12,635 nucleotides of DNA, from contig CALAUK010000033.1 of the NCBI GenBank assembly GCA_937892135.1, positions 1 through 12,635 of the forward strand, written 5' to 3'. Position numbers and translations under genes: made by a program. The notes under the pieces are model-generated. The model searched no databases. It was not told the DNA's origin and saw only the letters and a program-made list of their open reading frames with translations. Below, one piece after another: positions 7,658-12,635 of this stretch; position 1 is the stretch's first letter, and every line of letters begins with the position of its first letter. The DNA is from an uncultured Clostridia bacterium (lineage in GTDB: Bacteria; Bacillota; Clostridia; UBA1381; UMGS1253).

Positions 7658-9052
7658 ATGCGCGAAAAATTAGAAAAATATATTTATGACAACAAAGATA
7701 ATATAATATCATCTCTTATGGAATTGGTTAAAATTCCATCAATTGTTACAACCGGTGATGATGAGTTTCCATGCGGAAAAGAGGTTTTTAACGCTCTTTT
7801 AAAGGTTAAAGAGCTTTTTGAAGAGAGCGGATTTTCTATGGAAATAAACAAGAAAGACTCTTATGCGCTTCACAGAACAAACGAAAAGGAAACTTCTATC
7901 GGAATTTTTACCCATGCCGATGTTGTTCCTGTTAATGACGACTGGATTTATACTAAGCCTTTTGAGCCAAAGGAAATTAACGGAAAGCTTTTTGGTCGCG
8001 GTATTGAAGATAATAAGTCGGGCGTAATTGGTGCTCTTTTTGCGCTTAAAGCACTTAGAGAATGTGGATTTGATTTAAAAAGCGATATGTGCGTATTTGT
8101 AGGTGGTTGCGAAGAAATCGGAATGGCTGATATTGAAGGCTTTTCAAAAAACGAAAAAGCTCCTACGGTTTCTTTAGTGCCCGACAGTGAGTTTCCTGTA
8201 AGCTATGGCGAAAAAGGAATAATCAGAATGGCAGTGCAGAGCTTAGATAAGCTTTCTTCTGTTATAGCGTTTGACGGGGGATTAGCATTTAATGTTGTTC
8301 TGGATAATGTTTTAGTTAAACTGAAATATGACGATATGCTGTTTTCAGAAATTAAAGAGAAAAGAGAAGATGCTACAACCGATGGCGAGGTTATAACCCT
8401 TAGCTTTAAAGGCATTCCAAAGCACGCGGCTATGCCCGAGGGCTCAGAAAATGCGGCATTTCGCGCGGCAGAGTTTTTGTGCTCATTAAAAAATATACCC
8501 GAAAGCGACAAAAAGATTTTAAAATGTGTTTATGATATGTGCGAGAAGTACTACGGTGAGGCTTTGGGAATTTCAGCGGTTGATGAATTCGGCAAGCTTA
8601 CCTGCGCAACGGGAATAACAAGTGTTAAAGAAGGTAAAATGTATTTTACTTTTGATGTTCGCTACGGCGAGTCAAGATGTGGCGAAGAGATTTTAAAAAT
8701 CGCAAAAAACACTGTTTCAAAGTATGGCTACGAGGTTGTTTTATTTGAGGATATGCCCGGCTTTTTAAATGATAAATCAAGCGAGGTTACACAGGCAATT
8801 ATAAAAACATACAGAGAGTTTACGGGCGATTTAAAAGCCGAAGCCTATACATCAGGCGGAGGAACTTATGCAAGACATGTAAAAAATGCCTATGCAATAG
8901 GAACAACTCTTGTTAAAGGAAAAGAGGGGCTTGATCTCCCAAAAGGCCACGGCGACATTCACGAAAGCGACGAATGCCTTGATATTGATGGATTTTTAAA
9001 GGCTATAACGCTTTTAGCTATAACAATTTATAATCTTGATAAGGCGCTTTAG
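7658..9052 (+). CDS. pepV: PepV-type M20 family metallodipeptidase
   Basis: A 464-residue cytosolic zinc dipeptidase of the M20 family, close to PepV in length and layout. It would hydrolyse dipeptides taken up or released by protein turnover. Expected metal and catalytic residues are in place: H86 and D88 in THADVVP, D118 in GRGIEDNKSG, the general base E152 and ligand E153 in GGCEEIG, D176 in VPDSEFP, and H435 in GDIHESDE. GIPKHAAMPEGSENAA (about 253-268) belongs to the inserted lid domain that contacts the substrate. AAAGGAG at 7644-7650 precedes ATG 7658 by 7 bases. No signal peptide is visible, in contrast to its lipoprotein neighbour. Substrate range cannot be read from the sequence, and a related M20 aminoacylase or tripeptidase function is a less likely alternative. 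Confidence 0.92.
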   Translation: MREKLEKYIYDNKDNIISSLMELVKIPSIVTTGDDEFPCGKEVFNALLKVKELFEESGFSMEINKKDSYALHRTNEKETSIGIFTHADVVPVNDDWIYTKPFEPKEINGKLFGRGIEDNKSGVIGALFALKALRECGFDLKSDMCVFVGGCEEIGMADIEGFSKNEKAPTVSLVPDSEFPVSYGEKGIIRMAVQSLDKLSSVIAFDGGLAFNVVLDNVLVKLKYDDMLFSEIKEKREDATTDGEVITLSFKGIPKHAAMPEGSENAAFRAAEFLCSLKNIPESDKKILKCVYDMCEKYYGEALGISAVDEFGKLTCATGITSVKEGKMYFTFDVRYGESRCGEEILKIAKNTVSKYGYEVVLFEDMPGFLNDKSSEVTQAIIKTYREFTGDLKAEAYTSGGGTYARHVKNAYAIGTTLVKGKEGLDLPKGHGDIHESDECLDIDGFLKAITLLAITIYNLDKAL

Positions 9053-9084
9053 TATAAATAGCTAAAAAAACGCTTATTATCAAG
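9035..9084 (+). terminator. Imperfect hairpin over the dipeptidase stop codon, candidate terminator
   Basis: CTTGATAA (9035-9042) pairs with TTATCAAG (9077-9084), GCG (9044-9046) with CGC (9071-9073), and TTTAG (9048-9052) with CTAAA (9062-9066) around a 9-base loop. The stem therefore includes the last codons and the stop. After it comes GAAAATTTTAC, a weak T-run only. It sits just before the strong purine promoter, where a terminator is expected, but the internal loops make this a moderate call. Confidence 0.45.
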
Positions 9085-9106
9085 GAAAATTTTACAATCA
9101 CAATTC

Positions 9107-9135
9107 TTGACAAAATTCGTTTTTAAATGTATAAT
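9107..9135 (+). promoter_or_regulatory. Strong sigma-A promoter of the purine operon
   Basis: TTGACA (9107-9112) and TATAAT (9130-9135) match both consensus hexamers at every position, with the optimal 17-base spacer. Transcription should start near 9142, about 11 bases before the first helix of the riboswitch. A promoter this strong fits control downstream by a leader that ends transcription early. Confidence 0.9.
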
Positions 9136-9152
9136 TATATTGTGTTAAAAGG

Positions 9153-9225
9153 CGTTTTTTGTGACTGACGGAAGCGGGATACCGCAAGGGAGCAGAAAAC
9201 GGAATTTATGCCGACCGTCTGGGCA
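9153..9225 (+). ncRNA. ZTP (pfl-motif) riboswitch aptamer
   Basis: The leader of purE folds as the ZTP/ZMP-sensing pfl RNA. P1 is 9 bp (9153-9161 with 9193-9201, one G-T wobble). The conserved GUGACUG follows the P1 5' strand (from 9161). P2 is GCGG (9174-9177) with CCGC (9182-9185) around a GATA loop, then the conserved GGGAG (9188-9192). After a linker, P3 is TGCC (9209-9212) with GGCA (9222-9225), carrying the conserved CTGGGC. The pseudoknot is GACGG (9167-9171) with CCGTC (9215-9219). These elements occur in the order known for this class. By established knowledge the RNA binds ZTP or ZMP, alarmones that build up when 10-formyl-tetrahydrofolate is short. Identification is from motif and fold, not from a covariance search. 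Confidence 0.93.
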
Positions 9226-9265
9226 GTCTTATCTTTTATATTTAAGGGGTAGGGTTGCCCTTTTT
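9221..9265 (+). terminator. Riboswitch-controlled terminator (expression platform)
   Basis: Bases 9221-9238 pair with 9243-9260 without interruption: 18 pairs, 6 of them G-T wobbles, a 4-base loop (9239-9242), then five T residues (9261-9265). The 5' strand starts with GGGCA, which is also the 3' strand of P3 in the aptamer. The two structures therefore exclude each other. When ligand holds P3 together the terminator cannot nucleate at its base, giving an ON switch. The wobbles fall in the upper part of the stem, while the base has G-C pairs. Confidence 0.88.
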
Positions 9266-9284
9266 AAATTTTATAAATTATTCT

Positions 9285-9291
9285 GAAAGGA
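9285..9291 (+). promoter_or_regulatory. Ribosome binding site that decides the purE start
   Basis: GAAAGGA lies 12 bases before ATG 9304, somewhat far. The in-frame ATG at 9292 touches this site directly and could not be used by a ribosome bound here, so 9304 is the better start. Confidence 0.7.
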
Positions 9292-9303
9292 ATGGTAATA
9301 CAC

Positions 9304-9798
9304 ATGAAAAAAGTTGCAATTGTTATGGGCAGCAGCAGTGATTTAAAAGTATGTATGCCCGCTATTGACACACTAAAGGAGTTTGGAGCAGAGTTTGAAG
9401 TGCATGTTTATTCTGCGCACAGAACACCGAATGAGGCACACGAGTTTTCTAAAAACGCAAGAGATAACGGTTTTGGAGTAATTATTGCGGCAGCAGGAAA
9501 GGCGGCTCACCTTGCAGGTGTACTAGCCGCTAACACAACTCTTCCCGTAATTGGTATTCCCGTTAAGGCTTCAGCTATGGAGGGTCTTGATGCGCTTTTG
9601 TCAACAGTGCAGATGCCTGCTGGTATCCCTGTGGCAACAGTTGCAATTGACGGAGCAAAAAATGCAGCTCTTATGGCCTTGCAGATTATGTCAGTTTATG
9701 ATGAGGACTTAAGAGTTAAACTTGATGAGTCAAGAAAAAAAGCGTCATTAGCGGTGCTTGAACAGGATAAAGAAATTTCAAGCCAGTTTAATAATTAA
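9304..9798 (+). CDS. purE: N5-carboxyaminoimidazole ribonucleotide mutase, class I PurE
   Basis: The 164-residue product has normal PurE length. It converts N5-CAIR to CAIR in de novo purine synthesis, in the cytosol, normally as an octamer. Signatures in order: MGSSSD (8-13), YSAHRTP (36-42) with the catalytic histidine H39, AAAGKAAHLAGVLA (62-75), GIPVKA (84-89) and STVQMPAGIPVAT (100-112). The AAHLAG motif and the GLDALLSTVQMP segment place it in class I rather than the Treponema/animal-type class II that uses CO2 directly. Class I enzymes usually need PurK to make N5-CAIR; no purK is visible here. The segment ATVAIDGAKNA is two residues shorter than in E. coli PurE, a difference I recall as common in Gram-positive anaerobes. 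It is the first gene after the ZTP riboswitch. Confidence 0.95.
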   Translation: MKKVAIVMGSSSDLKVCMPAIDTLKEFGAEFEVHVYSAHRTPNEAHEFSKNARDNGFGVIIAAAGKAAHLAGVLAANTTLPVIGIPVKASAMEGLDALLSTVQMPAGIPVATVAIDGAKNAALMALQIMSVYDEDLRVKLDESRKKASLAVLEQDKEISSQFNN

Positions 9799-9821
9799 AT
9801 TAAAGAAAGGGTTTTGATGAT

Positions 9822-10859
9822 ATGAAAAGCTTTAGCGAAAGTTATAAAGAGGCCGGAGTTGATATTACTGCCGGTTACAAAGCAGTTGAACTTATGAAAG
9901 AACACATAAAGAAGACAATGACTAAAGGGGTTGTGTCGGGAATAGGCGGCTTTGGCGGCCTTTTTGAGCTTGATTTAACAGGCATAAACAAGCCCGTTTT
10001 AGTTAGTGGAACAGATGGTGTTGGAACAAAGCTTAAGATGGCTTTTTTGATGGACAAGCACGATACTGTTGGTATTGATTGTGTTGCTATGTGTGCAAAT
10101 GATGTTATTTGCTGCGGTGCAAAGCCTTTGTTCTTCTTAGACTACATAGCAGTTGGCAAAAACTATCCCGAGAAGGTTGCATCTATTGTTAAGGGTGTAA
10201 GCGAGGGATGTGTTCAGTCAGGCTGTGCATTGGTTGGAGGAGAAACTGCTGAAATGCCCGGATTCTATCCTGAAGACGAGTACGATTTGGCAGGTTTCTG
10301 TGTTGGTGTTGTTGACAAGGACAAGATTTTGGATAACACAAAGATTAAAGAGGGCGATGTTATAATCGGTATTCCCTCAAGCGGTGTTCATTCAAACGGC
10401 TTTTCTTTGGTTCGTAAGGTATTTGATGTTGAAAACAGCGATATTAAAACTCCTCTAGCTGAACTTGGCGGCAAGAGCCTTGGAGAAACACTTTTAACTC
10501 CTACTAAGCTTTACGTTAAGCCTATGCTTAAGCTTTTTGAAAATATAACAGTTAAAGCGGTTTCTCATATTACAGGCGGCGGATTTTACGAGAACATTCC
10601 GAGAAGTATCCCCGAAGGCTTTACTGCAAAGATTGAAAAGGCTTCTGTTAAAATTCTTCCCATATTTGACCTTATCGCAAAGACAGGTAAAATTGAAGAG
10701 CGTGATATGTTTAACACATTCAATATGGGTGTTGGTATGAGCGTTGTTGTTTCGAAAAACGATGCAGACCTTGCGCTTAAGCTTTTAAAAGAAGCAGGAG
10801 AAGACGCTTATATCATGGGCGAGATTAAAAAAGGCGATGAAAGCGTGATTATATGCTAA
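9822..10859 (+). CDS. purM: Phosphoribosylformylglycinamidine cyclo-ligase (AIR synthetase)
   Basis: The 345-residue enzyme matches PurM in length. It uses ATP to close the imidazole ring, turning FGAM into AIR, and acts as a dimer in the cytosol. The nucleotide-binding signatures are intact: SGIGGFGGLF (39-48), SGTDGVGTK (62-70), GIDCVAMCANDV (84-95), GGETAEMPGFY (139-149) and SSGVHSNGFSLVR (186-198). GAAAGGG at 9805-9811 precedes ATG 9822 by 10 bases. It lies 23 bases after purE and its last codons overlap purN by 7 bases, so translation of the two is probably coupled. The genes that often separate purE and purM in Clostridia (purC and purF) are absent at this position. Confidence 0.97.
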   Translation: MKSFSESYKEAGVDITAGYKAVELMKEHIKKTMTKGVVSGIGGFGGLFELDLTGINKPVLVSGTDGVGTKLKMAFLMDKHDTVGIDCVAMCANDVICCGAKPLFFLDYIAVGKNYPEKVASIVKGVSEGCVQSGCALVGGETAEMPGFYPEDEYDLAGFCVGVVDKDKILDNTKIKEGDVIIGIPSSGVHSNGFSLVRKVFDVENSDIKTPLAELGGKSLGETLLTPTKLYVKPMLKLFENITVKAVSHITGGGFYENIPRSIPEGFTAKIEKASVKILPIFDLIAKTGKIEERDMFNTFNMGVGMSVVVSKNDADLALKLLKEAGEDAYIMGEIKKGDESVIIC

Positions 10860-11464
10860 CCAATATTGCGGTTTTGGTTTCCGGCGGAGGCACGAATCTG
10901 CAGGCGCTTATAGATGCCGAAAAAGAGGGGCTTATCAAAAGCGGCAGTATCAAGCTTGTTATTTCAAACAAGGCTGATGCTTTCGCGCTTGAGAGAGCAA
11001 AAAAAGCCGGAGTGGAAACAAAGGTAATATTAAAAAAAGATTTTAAAGACCAAAAAGATTTTGAAAAAGAGCTTTATAAAACTCTAAAAGAAAACGATAT
11101 AGATTTGATTGTTCTTGCGGGATTTATGAGCATTTTAACAAAGTGGTTTACAAAAAAGTTTGAAAAAAGAATTATAAATGTTCATCCTTCGTTAATTCCT
11201 GCATTTTGCGGAAAAGGCTTTTACGGACTTCATGTTCACGAGGCAGCGCTTAAATACGGAGTTAAGGTAAGCGGTGCAACTGTGCATTTTGTTAATGAAG
11301 TGCCTGACGGCGGCGAGATAATCTATCAGAAAGCAGTTAAGGTTAAAAAAGGAGATACTCCTGAAATTCTGCAGAAGAGAATTATGCAGGAGGCTGAGTG
11401 GAAGATACTTCCCAAAGCAACTGAGACCGTGAGCAAAAAAATCTTGAAAGGAAAATTGAAATGA
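10853..11464 (+). CDS. purN: Phosphoribosylglycinamide formyltransferase (GAR transformylase)
   Basis: A 203-residue PurN, which moves the formyl group of 10-formyl-tetrahydrofolate to GAR. The phosphate-binding loop SGGGTNLQAL (10-19) opens the protein, LAGFMSIL (88-95) lies in the folate-binding core, and the catalytic residues are N109 and H111 in INVHPSLIP and D152 in VPDGGEII. The sequence after HPSLIP is AFCGKGFYGLH instead of the E. coli-type PGLHTH arrangement, a variation I recall from clostridial relatives. The start overlaps the purM stop (ATGCTAA) and the stop overlaps the next start (ATGA), so three proteins are probably made at coupled rates. No independent strong binding site is visible; a GAAAGCGTG stretch inside purM may help. 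Confidence 0.96.
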   Translation: MLTNIAVLVSGGGTNLQALIDAEKEGLIKSGSIKLVISNKADAFALERAKKAGVETKVILKKDFKDQKDFEKELYKTLKENDIDLIVLAGFMSILTKWFTKKFEKRIINVHPSLIPAFCGKGFYGLHVHEAALKYGVKVSGATVHFVNEVPDGGEIIYQKAVKVKKGDTPEILQKRIMQEAEWKILPKATETVSKKILKGKLK

Positions 11465-12180
11465 GTATTTACAAGATAAACGATATCGGAGAATTAATCC
11501 GTGACAATAGCTATGTTGGCAGAGGAATAGTTGTTGGTAAAACTGAGGATGGCACAAAGGCTGTTTCTGCTTACTTTATAATGGGCAGAAGCGAAAACAG
11601 CAGAAACCGAATTTTCACTAAAAAAGATAATGAGGTTATCATTTATCCTTTTGATGAAAGCAAGGTTTCAGACCCAAGTCTTATTATTTATTCTCCTGTA
11701 AGAGAGATAAATAACAACTTAATCGTTACAAACGGCGACCAGACAGATACTGTTTATGATTTTATTAAAGACGGCAAAACCTTTGAAGAAGCTTTAGAAA
11801 CCCGTGAGTTTGAGCCTGACGGCCCTAACTGGACTCCGAGAATCAGTGCGATGCTTACTTTTAAAGAGTGCGATTTTTCCTACAAGATGAGCATTTTAAA
11901 GAGTGCAGATGAAGAGGGAACAGCTTGCAACAGGTACACATTCTCTTATGCTCCTATTAAGGGTTTAGGCCATTTTATTCACACATATAACTGTGACGGT
12001 AATCCTATTCCTACATTCACAGGTGAGCCTGAAAGAGTTATAATTGAAAATGACATCGATGCTTTTACCGATAAAATATGGACAAATCTTAACGAGCAGA
12101 ATAAAATTTCAATTTATGTAAGATACACTGACCTTAAAACAGGAAAAACAGAGGACAGACTTATAAACAAGAACAAATAA
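11461..12180 (+). CDS. purO: PurO-like IMP cyclohydrolase
   Basis: A 239-residue protein of the archaeal-type IMP cyclohydrolase family, named PurO in methanogens. It would close the second ring, turning FAICAR into IMP, the last step of the pathway. Features seen: YVGRGIVVGKTEDG (18-31), GRSENSRNRIF (42-52), the NGDQTDTVYDFI segment (91-102), EFEPDGPNWTPRI (116-128) and AYFIMG just before the arginine-rich motif. It is unrelated in sequence to the N-terminal half of bacterial PurH, which normally does this reaction. It is somewhat longer than archaeal PurO (about 200 residues). Its start overlaps the purN stop by 4 bases, and a stand-alone AICAR transformylase follows 30 bases later. The neighbour supplies the substrate, which strengthens the assignment. 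I assign function from family motifs and context. Confidence 0.88.
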   Translation: MSIYKINDIGELIRDNSYVGRGIVVGKTEDGTKAVSAYFIMGRSENSRNRIFTKKDNEVIIYPFDESKVSDPSLIIYSPVREINNNLIVTNGDQTDTVYDFIKDGKTFEEALETREFEPDGPNWTPRISAMLTFKECDFSYKMSILKSADEEGTACNRYTFSYAPIKGLGHFIHTYNCDGNPIPTFTGEPERVIIENDIDAFTDKIWTNLNEQNKISIYVRYTDLKTGKTEDRLINKNK

Positions 12181-12210
12181 AACTTTTCTTTGAAAGGAAC
12201 GGATGTAATT

Positions 12211-12635
12211 ATGAAAGAATTTGAGCTAAAATATGGTTGTAACCCCAATCAGAAGCCCTCAAAGATTTTTATGCACAATGATGAAGAGCTTCCTATTGAG
12301 ATTTTAAACGGAAAGCCCGGTTATATTAACTTTTTAGATGCTTTAAACAGCTGGCAGCTTGTAAAAGAGCTTAAAGAGGCTCTTGGTATGTGTGCGGCAA
12401 CTTCTTTTAAGCACGTTAGCCCCACATCTGCGGCAGTTGGAATTAAAATGGACGAAAAGCTTAAGAAAGCTTGCTTTGTTGACGATATCGAAGGTCTTGA
12501 TGAGTCTCCTTTGGCAACAGCTTATGCAAGAGCAAGAGGAACAGACAGAATGTCTTCTTTCGGTGACTGGATTGCACTTAGCGATGAGTGTGATGTTGTA
12601 ACAGCAAAGCTTATCGCCCGTGAGGTTTCAGACGG
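12211..12635 (+). CDS. purH: Stand-alone AICAR transformylase (PurH C-terminal-type), 5' part
   Basis: The frame from ATG 12211 stays open to the window edge: 141 codons of a longer protein. It is homologous to the transformylase half of PurH and begins directly there: LKYGCNPNQKPSKIFM (6-21), corresponding to the RYGENPHQ region of PurH, then SFKHVSPTSAAVG (65-77) with the catalytic K67-H68 pair, and TDRMSSFGDWIALSD (111-125), corresponding to the SAFGG segment. No cyclohydrolase domain precedes it, so this is the separate type of AICAR formyltransferase. It uses 10-formyl-tetrahydrofolate to turn AICAR (ZMP) into FAICAR, the substrate of the PurO-like protein just upstream. GAAAGGA at 12192-12198 lies 12 bases before the start, rather far. 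The 3' end is not in the window. Confidence 0.92.
   Translation, partial: MKEFELKYGCNPNQKPSKIFMHNDEELPIEILNGKPGYINFLDALNSWQLVKELKEALGMCAATSFKHVSPTSAAVGIKMDEKLKKACFVDDIEGLDESPLATAYARARGTDRMSSFGDWIALSDECDVVTAKLIAREVSD

Noticed and set aside
9244..9262. Short terminator AAGGG/CCCTT in the purE leader
   Set aside because: It is only 5 bp with a 9-base loop; the 18-bp hairpin at 9221-9260 ends at the same T-run and explains the leader better.
9153..9265. Other folate or purine riboswitches (THF class, guanine/adenine class, PRPP or ppGpp types)
   Set aside because: The order GUGACUG, P2, GGGAG and CUGGGC with a P3-loop pseudoknot is specific to the ZTP class; the conserved cores of the other classes are absent.
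9292..9303. Upstream ATG start for purE adding four residues
   Set aside because: It directly abuts the ribosome binding site at 9285-9291, leaving no spacing; ATG 9304 gives the usual PurE N-terminus.
11192..11557. 121-codon open frame on the minus strand across the purN end
   Set aside because: It is antisense to two genes with clear family motifs and shows no domain of its own.
12383..12601. 72-codon open frame on the plus strand near the right edge
   Set aside because: It lies in a different frame inside the AICAR transformylase, whose conserved motifs read through the whole stretch.

Overview
The window is an AT-rich, gene-dense stretch of a low-GC Gram-positive chromosome. It most likely belongs to an anaerobic member of the Clostridia. 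Three things support this: the gene order prs-pth-mfd followed by PrsA-like foldase lipoproteins, the strong purine-rich (GGAGG-type) ribosome binding sites, and the pairing of a PurO-like IMP cyclohydrolase with a stand-alone AICAR transformylase. All genes lie on the + strand. I see no mobile element, CRISPR array, rRNA or tRNA. No gap between genes exceeds 300 bases; the largest, 9053-9303, is filled by a promoter and a riboswitch.

Region 1 (1-4531) is a housekeeping block. It holds the 3' end of prs (PRPP synthetase), a strong hairpin, pth (peptidyl-tRNA hydrolase) and full-length mfd (transcription-repair coupling factor). Region 2 (4532-6680) has its own candidate promoter and encodes two tandem lipoproteins with parvulin-type prolyl isomerase domains. 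The two domains are about 73% identical by hand count but sit at different places in the two polypeptides. The pair ends at a textbook intrinsic terminator. Region 3 (6668-9084) starts with a promoter whose -35 box lies inside that terminator. It carries an unassigned acidic lipoprotein and a PepV-type M20 dipeptidase.

Region 4 (9107-12635, running off the right edge) is a purine biosynthesis operon: purE, purM, purN, a PurO-like IMP cyclohydrolase and the start of a stand-alone AICAR transformylase. It has a near-perfect sigma-A promoter (TTGACA, 17 bases, TATAAT). The leader folds as a ZTP (pfl) riboswitch: P1, P2, P3 and the pseudoknot can all be traced base by base. An uninterrupted 18-bp terminator hairpin begins exactly in the 3' strand of P3, which predicts that ligand binding turns the operon on. 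PRPP made by Prs feeds purine synthesis. PurN and AICAR transformylase both use 10-formyl-tetrahydrofolate, and the AICAR transformylase substrate (ZMP/AICAR) is the precursor of the ligand the leader senses, so regulation and pathway form a closed loop.

The points most worth a second look are the fully traceable ZTP switch, the replacement of bifunctional PurH by two separate proteins, and the different position of the parvulin domain in the two foldase-like lipoproteins.
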